64,000 bases of DNA from Clavibacter sp. B3I6 (GCF_030816895.1 NZ_JAUSYL010000001.1:3154485-3218484); one strand, 5' to 3'. Counted from the stretch's first letter, positions 8,684 to 17,245 are shown. Program-made: numbers and translations. The notes: generated from the letters alone by a model not told the origin.

Positions 8684-9055
8684 CTACTTCCCGTCGTCCG
8701 GATCCGTGGGGTACGGGACGTCACGTGCCGGCGGCACCGAGATGGACGGCACCGGGGCGAGGTCGCCGGTGGGGCTCGGCGCGGGCGTCGGAGCCGGGGT
8801 CCCCGTGTCGGTCGGCGTCGGCGTCGGCACGGGCGATGGCGTGGTGCCCGGCGTCGTCCGGGGCTCCCCGGTGGCGGGCACGGGCGACGTGGGCCCCGTC
8901 GGCTCGCCGCCCGGGGACAGCGCGGTCGCCGCGATGATCCCGGCGACCACGAGCGCCGCCGCGACCAGCGCGATCACGAGCGCGAGCCGGCGACGGCGGG
9001 GCGGGGCGTCGTCGCCCGCGTCCGCCGCCGTCCGCCCCTCGCCGTGCCGCGTCAT
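8684..9055 (-). CDS. Pro/Thr-rich single-pass membrane protein, unknown function
   Basis: The 123-residue product has a charged N-terminus (residues 1-26, ending PPRRRR), one transmembrane helix (about 27-47, LALVIALVAAALVVAGIIAA), and an extracytoplasmic tail. That tail is built of Pro/Thr/Ser repeats (PTPTPTDTGTPAPTPAPSPT). I recognise no domain. It lies 23 bp downstream of the PEBP-family gene on the same strand and may be co-transcribed. Low-complexity tails like this usually span or stick to the cell wall. It belongs to the accessory stretch placed between pnp and the M16 protease. Confidence 0.7.
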   Translation of the reverse strand: MTRHGEGRTAADAGDDAPPRRRRLALVIALVAAALVVAGIIAATALSPGGEPTGPTSPVPATGEPRTTPGTTPSPVPTPTPTDTGTPAPTPAPSPTGDLAPVPSISVPPARDVPYPTDPDDGK

Positions 9056-9078
9056 GACGTGCCCCGCATCCGGTCCGG

Positions 9079-9609
9079 TCAGTCCGCGACGGTGATCGCG
9101 GTGCCGACGAGCTGGGCGCGCCCGATTACGTGCGGCAGCATCAGGAAGCCGAGGATCGCGGGGGTCGCGCCCTCGGGGACGTCGACCGACTCGACGTCGA
9201 GCGCGGTCACGGTGAAGTAGTACCGGTGCGTGCCGTGGCCGGCCGGCGGCGTCGCCCCGGCGAAGCGCGTCTCGCGCGCCTCGTTGTGCATGGTGACGGC
9301 GCCCTCGGGCAGCAGGCCGGCGTCCGGGTCGCCCGCTCCGGCCGGGAGCGAGGTCGTGTCGGCGGGGATCCCGCGCACGGCCCAGTGCCAGAAGCCGCTG
9401 CCCGTGGGCGCGTCGGGGTCGTAGGCGGTGAGCACGTAGCTGCGCGTGCCCTCCGGCGCGCCGGTCCAGTTCAGGGCGGGGGACAGGTCCTGCCCGCCCT
9501 GGCCCGCACCGCGTGCGGAGCCGGGGAGCGGTGCCCCGTCGGCGAAGTCGGGGCTGGTGAGGTGGAAGGGGGCGGCATCCGGCAGGCGGTGCAGCGGGTC
9601 GTTGGGCAC
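9079..9609 (-). CDS. YbhB/YbcL family PEBP-like protein
   Basis: The 176-residue product matches the bacterial phosphatidylethanolamine-binding/RKIP fold family. Visible are DLSPALNWTGAPEGTRSYVLTAYDPDAPTG (split as DLSPALNW, then DPDAPTG), then FWHWAVRGIPA, a central loop, and HRYYFTVTALD near the C-terminus. Start is GTG 9609 with GAGAGGAA about 5 nt upstream. Bacterial members are small cytosolic or periplasmic proteins with no settled function. The last strand is followed by the Pro-rich membrane protein gene. Confidence 0.85.
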   Translation of the reverse strand: MPNDPLHRLPDAAPFHLTSPDFADGAPLPGSARGAGQGGQDLSPALNWTGAPEGTRSYVLTAYDPDAPTGSGFWHWAVRGIPADTTSLPAGAGDPDAGLLPEGAVTMHNEARETRFAGATPPAGHGTHRYYFTVTALDVESVDVPEGATPAILGFLMLPHVIGRAQLVGTAITVAD

Positions 9610-10090
9610 AGGGGTTCCTCTCGGTCGTGCTGACGCCCCAGCCTCGCACGATGCCCCGATACCCCGCCGGGAGCCGTCCACGAGGCGCATGCCGGTGGTC
9701 GGCTCTCGCCGCGGTGCGGGGTCGGAGACCCTCCGCACCCCCGAAGAGGGGCTGGGGCCCGGTGAGGATCGGTCGATAGCGTGGGTTCTGCAGGCGGGTC
9801 CACGCGACCGCCTGCCTCCGGGGGACGCATCGGGGGATGCAGGCCGCCGAGGGGTGCCGGGGTCGGGGGATCCACGGCACCCCTTCCTGCGTCCGGTCGA
9901 CGCGGATCGCTGCGCGCGCCTCGCCGGAGCAGCGCTCCGCCGCTCCCGCGACGCGGCGTCGCGACGTCCGGGCCGTGGATCCGCACCCTCGCACACCGCC
10001 CGGTGCCGCGCATGTCCCGACGACGAACCGGGCCCGTCGCAATCACTTGGTACCCAAACGTTTCGCGCGCTGGGCGGTACGCTGGGACAC
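9610..10090. promoter_or_regulatory. Intergenic region between PEBP and aldo/keto reductase genes
   Basis: No gene was found in these 481 bp; open frames there are composition artefacts. The right end carries the -10 of the reductase and a local AT-rich patch with TTGG-TAC-CCAA (10047-10057), which sits about 20 bp upstream of the -10 and may be a -35 element or operator. Confidence 0.5.
10078..10083 (+). promoter_or_regulatory. Leaderless -10 of aldo/keto reductase (TACGCT)
   Basis: TACGCT ends 7 nt before the GTG at 10091, so transcription is expected to begin at or next to the start codon. Confidence 0.6.
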
Positions 10091-11230
10091 GTGACGACGT
10101 CTCTTCCCCTCGCCTCGAACGTCGTCCCCGGCTCCCCGCCCCGGCGCCATCGCGGCGGACCTCTCGGGGCCCTCCTCACGCGGAACGCCGAGACGGCGCC
10201 CAAGCCCGTGACTGCGCCCATCGTCGATGCCACCGTGCAGGCGGCCGGTGCCCTCGTCCAGTCAGCCGCCGAGCCCGGCCTGCGCACGGGCGGGAGCATC
10301 CCGAGCCCGGCACGTCGACGCGCGATCGGCGACACCGACCTCCGCGTCTTCCCCCTCGCGCTCGGCGGGAACGTGTTCGGCTGGACGGCCGGCCCCGACG
10401 ACACCTCCGCCATCCTCGACCGGTACCAGGAGGCGGGCGGCAACTTCATCGACACCGCCGACTCCTACGCGAGCGGCCGCAGCGAGCACATGATCGGCAC
10501 GTGGATGCGCGAGCGCCGCAACCGCGACTCCATGGTCGTCGCCACCAAGATCGGCAAGAGCGAGGACTTCCCCGGCCTCGGCGGATCCCGCATCGAGCGC
10601 GCCGTCGATGCGAGCCTGTCGCGGCTCGGCACCGACTTCATCGACCTCCTCTACTTCCACTGGGACGACCTCGACGTCCCGCTCGAGGAGAGCCTCTCCG
10701 CGGCCAGCCTCCTCATCGCGTCCGGCAAGGTGCGGCACCTCGCCGCGTCGAACTACGCGGCCGAGCGCCTGCTGCACGCCCGGATCATCGGCGGCCTGTA
10801 CGACGCGCCCCGCTTCGTCGCGCTCCAGACGCACTACAACCTCGTCAACCGCGCGCCCTACGAGTCGGAGTTCCTCGACGTCGTCCGTGGTCAGCAGCTC
10901 GCGGTCATGCCGTACTTCGCGCTCGCGAACGGCTTCCTCACCGGCAAGTACCGCACGCGCGACTCCGTGCGCGAGGGCGCCCGCGGGCAGCGCGCGGCGA
11001 AGTACCTCAACCGACGCGGCCTCCGCGTGCTCACGGCGCTCGACGAGATCGCCGAGCACCACTCGACGAGCATCGGGACCATCGCCCTGGCCTGGCTCCT
11101 CGCCAAGCCGGGGGTCGTCGCGCCCGTCGCGAGCGCGAGCCGCCCCGAGCAGGTGCACGACCTGGTGCAGGCGGCGCACGTCCAGCTCTCGCGCCACGAG
11201 GTCGCCCGCCTCGACCGCATCACCGAGTAG
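10091..11230 (+). CDS. Aldo/keto reductase
   Basis: The 379-residue protein is a predicted NADPH-dependent oxidoreductase of the AKR superfamily (TIM barrel). The AKR domain starts at about residue 77 (RRRAIGDTDLRVFPLALGGN). It shows the FIDTADSYASGRSE stretch with catalytic Asp and Tyr, then VVATKIGKS with the catalytic Lys, then DLLYFHWDD where His occupies the usual site. ALAWLLAKPGVVAPVASASR near the end is the cofactor-binding region. An N-terminal extension of about 75 residues is unusual for the family, but the TACGCT -10 7 nt before GTG 10091 supports this start; GTG 10208 is an alternative. The substrate is unknown. No gene overlaps it, so it is probably monocistronic. Confidence 0.85.
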   Translation: MTTSLPLASNVVPGSPPRRHRGGPLGALLTRNAETAPKPVTAPIVDATVQAAGALVQSAAEPGLRTGGSIPSPARRRAIGDTDLRVFPLALGGNVFGWTAGPDDTSAILDRYQEAGGNFIDTADSYASGRSEHMIGTWMRERRNRDSMVVATKIGKSEDFPGLGGSRIERAVDASLSRLGTDFIDLLYFHWDDLDVPLEESLSAASLLIASGKVRHLAASNYAAERLLHARIIGGLYDAPRFVALQTHYNLVNRAPYESEFLDVVRGQQLAVMPYFALANGFLTGKYRTRDSVREGARGQRAAKYLNRRGLRVLTALDEIAEHHSTSIGTIALAWLLAKPGVVAPVASASRPEQVHDLVQAAHVQLSRHEVARLDRITE

Positions 11231-11383
11231 CCCCTCCCCAGGCGCCGTCGGCGCGCGTCCGTCCGCGCGGTGTGGACCGACGCGGCCGTGCTCGCACGCT
11301 CTCGGCTAGCTTTCCCGGACCCGTGACGCGCGGATGACCGAGCATGTGCGCGCGGGCATCCGAACGGCCCGGGGGAGAACACC

Positions 11384-11953
11384 TTGCACGAACGAGCGCG
11401 CGACCTGACGCTGCGACGACGAGGCGGAGCGGCGGCGTGCGCGCTGGCCGCGGTGATCGCGATCCCGGTGCTGGCCGGCTGCACGGCGCCTCCGCCCGAA
11501 GCGCCCGCCCGCACGCCGGCGCCGTCCCCGTCGCTGACGCAGGAGCAGCAGGACGACCAGGCGTTCCGGGATGTCGTCACGCGGTACGTGGATCTCGACG
11601 CAAACACCGACACGGAAGACGACCTCGCGCAGCTCTTGACAGGAAACGTCCTGGATGGCGAGAAGTCCGGCCTGGCCGATGCGCGGGGAAGGGGAATCAA
11701 TACGAGTGGCAAGAGCGTCGTATCCGGCTTTGACGTCACGGATCGCGGGATCGACCCGGAAGGCGCTCAGTACATGATTGCGCAGCTGTGCCTCGATGTC
11801 GGCGGCACGCGGTTCACGGACGCCAGCGGGACGGACGTCACTCCTCAGCGCGACCCACGCCTCTCGCTCCAGGTGAAGGCAGTGAAGTCCGAGGAGGCGC
11901 TCTGGCGGATCAGCGACATAGTCCGAAACGAGGATGTGCACGCATGCGAGTGA
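11384..11953 (+). CDS. Secreted lipoprotein, unknown function
   Basis: The 189-residue protein starts at TTG 11384 behind GGGGGAG. Its Arg-rich N-terminus and hydrophobic stretch end in the lipobox VLAGC (Cys33), so it should be a lipid-anchored extracytoplasmic protein. A Pro/Ala/Ser linker precedes a globular domain of about 130 residues with an internal Cys pair (LCLDVG and HACE near the C-terminus). I recognise no family. It overlaps the next gene by 10 bp. The middle (about 11600-11780) is less GC-rich than the neighbours, a mild hint of foreign origin. The pair may act together at the cell surface. Confidence 0.75.
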   Translation: MHERARDLTLRRRGGAAACALAAVIAIPVLAGCTAPPPEAPARTPAPSPSLTQEQQDDQAFRDVVTRYVDLDANTDTEDDLAQLLTGNVLDGEKSGLADARGRGINTSGKSVVSGFDVTDRGIDPEGAQYMIAQLCLDVGGTRFTDASGTDVTPQRDPRLSLQVKAVKSEEALWRISDIVRNEDVHACE

Positions 11954-12903
11954 CGGCGATCCCGGTGGGGCTCGTCATGATCCTCGGTCTCATGCCCGCG
12001 CAGATGGCCGCAGCGTACGCTGCGGACGCCGGCTGCGAATTCGCGCACAGTCAATCCAGTGCGTGCACGTCAGGAAGCATCGCCGGAGGAGCTGCCGCTC
12101 TCCATGCCCAGGACGAGATCGGTCGCTCTCCCGCTACCACGGACGCTGCGCCCGTCAGGAGCGTAGGAGGGGGACCACGAAGCTCCTCAGTGCCTCTGGT
12201 CCTCCATCCGGTGCCGCGGCAGGACCGTCTGGCCGCGGACGTGGACACGGCGTGTCGACCGGGGAGGGGCGCCTGCCTCGACGGGCAGCATGCGTTCCTC
12301 CCGCCCGCGCGGCCGCCCGTGAGGCCCGCCGATCCGGCCCCTGCCGCGCCCGCGGATCCGGGGGTGATGTTGGAGGACGTGGCGCAGTTCGTCCCGCGGT
12401 CCGCATCGATCCGGTCGCAGCCGAACGGGTGGGCGCTGGTCGGGGCGCCGGTGAACCTGCTCACGGACGCGTCCGCGCAGGTGGTCGACGGGACGCTGCT
12501 GGGAAGGCCGGCGCAGGTGCGGTTCGTGCCGGTGTCGTTCACCTGGGATCACGGCGACGGCACCGCCACGACGGTCGAGGGTCCGGGGGCGTCGTGGAAG
12601 CAGCTCGGTCAGCAGGACTTCACCCCCACGGACACGAGCCATGTCTATGCGAGCGTCGGGGACCGGCAGATCTCCCTCACGATCGCGTATGCGCCGTCCT
12701 ACCGGTTCGACGGGGGCGGGTGGCAGCAGATCCCGGGCACGCTCCCGGTGCTGGTCGGTCCGGTGGTGATCCATGTGCTGCAGGGCTCCACGGTCCTGGT
12801 CGGCGGGGCGTGCGGATCGGCCCATGCCGGCCCCGGGCTGCTGACGCCTACCACCGCCCTCACCCCGCATCCGCCCCGATCCGAGACCAGGCCCGTGGCG
12901 TAG
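11944..12903 (+). CDS. Secreted PKD-like domain protein
   Basis: The 319-residue product has a signal peptide with probable cleavage after AYA (about residue 26). A Cys-containing low-complexity region with four Cys follows, then a Pro/Ala-rich linker. A PKD-like Ig domain lies at about 195-260, recognisable by FTWDHGDGTATT and TDTSHVYASVGDRQISLTI. PKD domains usually mediate protein or polysaccharide contact outside the cell. Start ATG 11944 lies inside the end of the lipoprotein gene, so the two are coupled. Its TAG stop forms the first three bases of the -10 (TAGGGT) of the next gene. The exact role is unknown; a surface or secreted factor is plausible. Confidence 0.7.
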   Translation: MRVTAIPVGLVMILGLMPAQMAAAYAADAGCEFAHSQSSACTSGSIAGGAAALHAQDEIGRSPATTDAAPVRSVGGGPRSSSVPLVLHPVPRQDRLAADVDTACRPGRGACLDGQHAFLPPARPPVRPADPAPAAPADPGVMLEDVAQFVPRSASIRSQPNGWALVGAPVNLLTDASAQVVDGTLLGRPAQVRFVPVSFTWDHGDGTATTVEGPGASWKQLGQQDFTPTDTSHVYASVGDRQISLTIAYAPSYRFDGGGWQQIPGTLPVLVGPVVIHVLQGSTVLVGGACGSAHAGPGLLTPTTALTPHPPRSETRPVA

Positions 12904-12906
12904 GGT
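12901..12906 (+). promoter_or_regulatory. Leaderless -10 of M16 protease gene (TAGGGT)
   Basis: TAGGGT ends 7 nt before ATG 12914. Its TAG is also the stop codon of the PKD-like protein. Confidence 0.6.
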
Positions 12907-12913
12907 GACGCTG

Positions 12914-14269
12914 ATGTCCCGCGCCGTAGAACTCCCCCTCGACCTCCCCGAGCTCACCGTGCAGTCGGCGGGCGGTGCCCGCGTCCGACGCTCCGTCCTC
13001 CCGTCCGGCGTCCGGATCCTCAGCGAGGACGTGCCCGGCAGCAGCAGCGCCACCATCGGCATGTGGGTCGCGGTCGGGTCCCGCGACGAGCAGCCCGGCG
13101 ACCTCGGATCCACGCACTTCCTCGAGCACCTGCTCTTCAAGGGCACCCCGTCGCGCTCGGCGCTCGACATCGCCGTGGCCTTCGACGCAGTCGGCGGCGA
13201 GCACAACGCCGTCACCGCCAAGGAGTACACGTGCTACTACGCCAAGGTGCGGGATCGCGACCTGGGCATGGCCGTCGACGTGCTGGCCGACATGGTCACG
13301 TCCAGCCTCATCGACGCCGAGGAGTTCGAGACCGAGCGCGGGGTCATCCTCGAGGAGCTCGCCATGGCGGACGACGACCCGGGCGACGTCACGAGCGAGC
13401 GCTTCTTCGAGGCCGTGCTCGGGGATCACCCGCTCGGCCGGCCCATCGGCGGCAGCCCCGCGGACATCGAGGCCGCCGAGCGCGACGCCGTCGTCGCCCA
13501 CTACCGCCGCAACTACCGCCCGCAGGACCTCGTCATCACCGCGGCCGGTGCGGTGGACCACGATGCCCTCGTCGCCCGGGTCACCGCAGGCCTGGAGCGC
13601 GCCGGATGGGACCTGTCCGTCCTCGCCGCCCCCGTCGCCCGTCGCACCGGCGATGTCGGCGTCATCACGCGCGGCAGCGACCTCGTCGTCGTCGACCGCC
13701 CCATCGAGCAGACCAACATCCTGCTCGGCGTGCCGGGCCTCGCCGCGTCCGACGACCGGCGGCCCGCCCTCGCCATGCTCAACTCGGTGCTCGGCGGCGG
13801 CATGTCGTCGCGCCTGTTCCAGGAGGTGCGCGAGAAGCGCGGCCTCGCCTACTCCGTCTACTCCTTCGGCGCCTCCTACTCGGACGCCGGCGTCTTCGGC
13901 CTCTACGCGGGATGCACCGCGGCCAAGACCGCGCAGGTCTCCCGCCTCATGGTCGACGAGTTCCGGCGCCTCGCCGAGGACCACGTGACCGACGAGGAGC
14001 TGACCCGCGCCTTCGGCCAGCTCTCCGGGCAGTCCGCCCTCGCGCTCGAGGACTCGGACACGCGCATGTCGCGGCTCGGCCGCTCGGAGATCACGACGGG
14101 CGAGTACGTCGACCTCGACGAGACGCTCACCCGCCTGTCCCGCGTCACCGCCGAGGACGTCCGCTCCCTCGCAGCCGACCTCGTCTCCCGTCCGCTCTCG
14201 ATCGCCGCTGTGGGCACCGTCGGCGCCGACGCGTTCGCCCCGCTGCTCGAGACCCGCTCGCTCCTCTAG
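12914..14269 (+). CDS. M16 family zinc peptidase (pitrilysin-like, PepR type)
   Basis: The 451-residue protein carries the inverted zinc motif HFLEH at residues 68-72, with the third ligand expected in ERGVILEEL some 75 residues later. The active and inactive halves follow each other (RGLAYSVYSFGASYSDAG in the second half). Such peptidases sit directly after pnp in many actinobacteria and are close to mitochondrial processing peptidase; substrates here are unknown. A leaderless -10 ends 7 nt upstream of the ATG. The TAG stop overlaps the Shine-Dalgarno of the next gene (TAGGAGG), so the two genes are coupled. Confidence 0.93.
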   Translation: MSRAVELPLDLPELTVQSAGGARVRRSVLPSGVRILSEDVPGSSSATIGMWVAVGSRDEQPGDLGSTHFLEHLLFKGTPSRSALDIAVAFDAVGGEHNAVTAKEYTCYYAKVRDRDLGMAVDVLADMVTSSLIDAEEFETERGVILEELAMADDDPGDVTSERFFEAVLGDHPLGRPIGGSPADIEAAERDAVVAHYRRNYRPQDLVITAAGAVDHDALVARVTAGLERAGWDLSVLAAPVARRTGDVGVITRGSDLVVVDRPIEQTNILLGVPGLAASDDRRPALAMLNSVLGGGMSSRLFQEVREKRGLAYSVYSFGASYSDAGVFGLYAGCTAAKTAQVSRLMVDEFRRLAEDHVTDEELTRAFGQLSGQSALALEDSDTRMSRLGRSEITTGEYVDLDETLTRLSRVTAEDVRSLAADLVSRPLSIAAVGTVGADAFAPLLETRSLL

Positions 14270-14277
14270 GAGGAACC

Positions 14278-14880
14278 GTGTCCCACTACATCTACCTCGT
14301 CCGCCACGGCGAGCAGCAGGACGCCGAGCACGGGCTGCCCGACGGCCCGCTCTCCGGTCGCGGCAAGCGCCAGGCGCACTGCATCGCCGACCGGCTGAGC
14401 GGGGTGCCGTTCACGTCGGTGCGCCACTCGCCGCTCGCGCGCGCGGAGGAGACGGCGGCGATCATGGCCCAGCGCATGCCGGCCGTCGAGCCGGAGCCGT
14501 CGTCCCTGCTGTTCGACTGCATCCCGTCGGGCCCCGTGCCGGACATGCCGCACGCCTTCGAGTCGTTCTTCGGCGGGGTGACCGAGGAGGAGATCGACGC
14601 GGGCAGCGCCCAGATGTCCGACGCGGTGAGCGAGTTCCTGGCGCCGGCGCGCGGGGACCGGCACGACCTCCTCATCACGCACAACTTCGTCATCGCGTGG
14701 TTCGTGCGGCACGTGTTCGACGCCCCCGAGTGGCGCTGGATGGGGATCAACCAGGCCAACTGCGGCCTCACGATCATCCGGGTGCGCTCCGCGAAGCCGC
14801 CCGTCCTGGTGGTGCACAACGACCTCGGCCACCTCCCGGTGGAGCTGCGCACGGGACTGCCGGAGCAGCAGCCCTACTAG
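14278..14880 (+). CDS. Histidine phosphatase family protein (phosphoglycerate mutase-like)
   Basis: The 200-residue product begins with YLVRHGEQQD, the RHG signature of the histidine phosphatase superfamily, and has the second catalytic His in LLITHNFVIAWFVRHV. RHSPLARAEETA is the conserved substrate-binding Arg region. It starts at GTG 14278 behind AGGAGGAACC, 8 nt after the M16 stop. Superfamily members dephosphorylate many small molecules or phosphoproteins; no specific substrate can be named. The position between the M16 protease and dapB suggests the same operon. Confidence 0.88.
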   Translation: MSHYIYLVRHGEQQDAEHGLPDGPLSGRGKRQAHCIADRLSGVPFTSVRHSPLARAEETAAIMAQRMPAVEPEPSSLLFDCIPSGPVPDMPHAFESFFGGVTEEEIDAGSAQMSDAVSEFLAPARGDRHDLLITHNFVIAWFVRHVFDAPEWRWMGINQANCGLTIIRVRSAKPPVLVVHNDLGHLPVELRTGLPEQQPY

Positions 14881-14923
14881 GCCGATCCGCCCGGCCGGCC
14901 AGCGTCGGCGCGGACCGCGCCGG

Positions 14924-14929
14924 TACGCT
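14924..14929 (+). promoter_or_regulatory. Leaderless -10 of dapB (TACGCT)
   Basis: TACGCT ends 6 nt before ATG 14936. Confidence 0.6.
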
Positions 14930-14935
14930 GGCGGG

Positions 14936-15766
14936 ATGACAACCACGGTCGCCGTCGTCGGCGCAACGGGCCGCATGGGCCAGCTGATCACGCAGATCGT
15001 CGAGGCGAGCGCCGAGTTCGAGCTCGTCGCCAGCCTCGACTCGAAGGACGAGCTGTCCGACATGCTCGGCGCCGACATCGCGGTCGACGTCACGCTCCCG
15101 GCGGTCAGCCAGGGGGTCGTCGAGTACGCGGTCGCGCACGGCATGAACGTGCTCGTGGGCACCAGCGGCTGGACGGGTGAGCGGATCCAGGACCTCGAGC
15201 GGCGGATCACGGGCAACCTCGCCGTGGGCGTCGTCATCATCCCGAACTTCTCGGTCGGCAGCGTCCTCGCGACGTCCTTCGCGCAGATGGCGGCGCGCTT
15301 CTACGACTCCATCGAGATCGTCGAGGCGCACGGCGCCACGAAGATCGACTCGCCGTCGGGCACGGCCGTGCGCACCGCGGAGCTCATGTCGCAGGCCCGC
15401 GGCGCGCGCGGCCCGGTGCAGGCGCCGCACATCGACCAGCGCGCCCGCGGCCAGCAGGTGGCGAGCATCCCCGTGCACAGCCTCCGGATGCAGGGCGTCG
15501 TCGCCAAGCAGGACGTCGTGTTCGGCGGCAACGGCGAGGTCCTCACCATCAGCCATGACACGCTCGCGCCGAGCGCGTACGAGGCGGGGATCCTGCTCGC
15601 CCTCCGCGCGGTCCGCACCGCGCGGGGCGTGGTGGTCGGGCTCGACCGCCTCATCGACCTCGACGGGTCGCGCGAGCGCGCCACGCGGGACGCCGCCGCC
15701 GCGCCGACCGGTCCCGTGGACGACGGCGGGCCGAGCGGCCAGGCGGCCACCGTCACGAGCTCCTGA
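14936..15766 (+). CDS. dapB: 4-hydroxy-tetrahydrodipicolinate reductase
   Basis: The 276-residue enzyme reduces hydroxy-tetrahydrodipicolinate to tetrahydrodipicolinate with NAD(P)H in the diaminopimelate/lysine pathway, which also supplies the cell wall. The Rossmann motif GATGRMGQ is at residues 9-16. GTSGWT and the catalytic-site segment EAHGATKIDSPSGTA are both present. The C-terminal tail (after about residue 245) is longer than in E. coli and low in complexity. The promoter is leaderless. The stop overlaps the start of the next gene (TGATG). dapA (18084) and dapF (33951) of the same pathway are also in this window. Confidence 0.96.
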   Translation: MTTTVAVVGATGRMGQLITQIVEASAEFELVASLDSKDELSDMLGADIAVDVTLPAVSQGVVEYAVAHGMNVLVGTSGWTGERIQDLERRITGNLAVGVVIIPNFSVGSVLATSFAQMAARFYDSIEIVEAHGATKIDSPSGTAVRTAELMSQARGARGPVQAPHIDQRARGQQVASIPVHSLRMQGVVAKQDVVFGGNGEVLTISHDTLAPSAYEAGILLALRAVRTARGVVVGLDRLIDLDGSRERATRDAAAAPTGPVDDGGPSGQAATVTSS

Positions 15767-16215
15767 TGGGCACGCGCATCGGCGTGGGCCTCATGGCCGT
15801 GCTCATGGTGCTGTACCTGGCGGTGGCCGGGCAGTTCGCCGTGCTGCTCATCGTGTCGGGCGAGCTCGTCGGCGTGGTGCTCGGCCTCAGCCTCGTCTTC
15901 CTGTCGCTCGTCGGCGCGTGGGCCCTCGTCCGCGAGCTCCTCTTCGGGATCCGCAGCGCACGGCTCACGCGGATCCTCGACGAGGAGGGCGGCCTGCCCG
16001 TCGCCGACCTGCCGACCCGCGCGAGCGGCCGGCCCCTGCGGGACGCGGCCGACGCCGCCTTCCCCGCATACCAGGCCGAGGTCGAGGCGGAGCCGGCCAG
16101 CTGGCGGGCGTGGTTCCGTCTGGGCCTCGCGTACGACGCGAGCGGCGACCGACGACGCGCGCGCGGAGCGATCCGCCGCGCGATCGCCCTGCACGGGTCG
16201 GTGCCGTCCGCCTGA
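15766..16215 (+). CDS. Two-helix membrane protein with C-terminal helical repeat
   Basis: The 149-residue product has two transmembrane helices (about 5-25 and 30-55) and a soluble C-terminal part (about 95-145). That part reads SWRAWFRLGLAYDASGDRRRARGAIRRAI, resembling a single TPR hairpin. Translation is coupled to dapB through TGATG. Small membrane proteins of this kind accompany dapB in related actinobacteria; the function is unknown. Confidence 0.75.
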   Translation: MGTRIGVGLMAVLMVLYLAVAGQFAVLLIVSGELVGVVLGLSLVFLSLVGAWALVRELLFGIRSARLTRILDEEGGLPVADLPTRASGRPLRDAADAAFPAYQAEVEAEPASWRAWFRLGLAYDASGDRRRARGAIRRAIALHGSVPSA

Positions 16216-16245
16216 CCCGACCGGGCGACGGCGCGAACCCGGGGC

Positions 16246-17166
16246 TCAGGCCCTCGTGAGCAGCCGGTCGATCGCGAGCTCCACGGTGGGGTCGCGGAAG
16301 GCGAAGCCGTCGGCGAGGAGCTTCTCGGGGCGCGCGGGCTGGCTGGACAGCAGCAGCTCCTGGCCCGCGTCCCGCAGCGCCAGCCGGATGAGGGCCTCCG
16401 GCGCGGGCACGAGGTAGGGGCGGTGCATGCGCTTCGCGAGGTGGCGCATGAGGCGGTCGGCCATCACGGGCTCGGGACCGGTGAGGTTCACCGGGCCCGA
16501 CAGCGGGGATGTCAGCAGGTGCACGATGGCGGCGGCCTCGTCGCGGAGGGAGATCCACGGCCAGACCTGCCCGCCCGTGCCGAGCTTCCCCGCCAGCCCC
16601 AGGTTCGTGAGGAGGCGCAGCGGGGCGAGGGCGCCCGCCTGCGCGAGCACGAGGCCGGTGCGGAGGGCGACGACGCGCACGTCGCCGGACGCCTCGAAGG
16701 CCTCGGCCTCCCACGCCTCCACGACCTCCGCGAGGAAGCCCGTCCCGCGCGGCGAGTCCTCGGTGAGGCGCTCGGCGGGGCGGTCGCCGTAGAACCCCAC
16801 GGCGGATCCGTTCAGCAGCACCCGCGGCGGCGTCGACGCCGACGCCAGGGCGCCCACGATGGTGCGCGTGGCCTGCACGCGCGAGGACCGGATCTCCTCC
16901 TGGTACGGCTTCGTCCACGGAAGGCGGCTGATGGACGCGCCCGACAGGTTCACGACCGCGTCCACGCCGTCGAGCACGGCCGGATCCAGGCGGCCCTCCG
17001 CCGGCTGCCACTCGTGCTCGTCCGGACCCGAGGGGGCGTGCCGCACCAGCTTCTCCACGCGGTGCCCGGCCGCGCGCAGCTGCGCCTGCAGCTCGGTGCC
17101 GATGGTGCCGTCCGCGCCGGAGATCAGGACGGTGAGCGGGGCGGGGGATGCGGTGCTGTCGGACAT
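16246..17166 (-). CDS. TIGR01777-type NAD(P)-dependent epimerase/dehydratase
   Basis: The 306-residue product is an extended SDR protein. It opens with VLISGADGTIGTELQ (nucleotide-binding Gly motif), has VNLSGASI, and a SxxGFYGDR segment (SAVGFYGDRPAERL) with the catalytic Tyr. The DUF1731-like C-terminal part (RPYLVPAPEALIRLALRDAGQELLLSSQPARPEKL, read in pieces) defines the TIGR01777 subgroup. Physiological substrates of the group are not settled. It converges on the dapB operon and diverges from thyX. A TAGGCT at 17193-17198 (minus strand) is its probable -10 with a leader of about 20 nt and an AGGG Shine-Dalgarno. Confidence 0.88.
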   Translation of the reverse strand: MSDSTASPAPLTVLISGADGTIGTELQAQLRAAGHRVEKLVRHAPSGPDEHEWQPAEGRLDPAVLDGVDAVVNLSGASISRLPWTKPYQEEIRSSRVQATRTIVGALASASTPPRVLLNGSAVGFYGDRPAERLTEDSPRGTGFLAEVVEAWEAEAFEASGDVRVVALRTGLVLAQAGALAPLRLLTNLGLAGKLGTGGQVWPWISLRDEAAAIVHLLTSPLSGPVNLTGPEPVMADRLMRHLAKRMHRPYLVPAPEALIRLALRDAGQELLLSSQPARPEKLLADGFAFRDPTVELAIDRLLTRA

Positions 17167-17192
17167 GGTCGAGCCCTTCGTCGGTGCCCGAC

Positions 17193-17198
17193 AGCCTA
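17193..17198 (-). promoter_or_regulatory. Candidate -10 of the TIGR01777 gene (TAGGCT)
   Basis: TAGGCT on the minus strand lies 26 nt upstream of the ATG at 17166, leaving room for a leader with AAGGG. Confidence 0.5.
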
Positions 17199-17245
17199 CG
17201 GCCCGGTCCTCCCACGACCCGGGGCGGTCGCCGCGGGCGGTCGCG

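Noticed and set aside
6286..8724. About 800-codon minus-strand frame over pnp
   Set aside because: It is a mirror frame of pnp with low-complexity composition and no start signal or motif.
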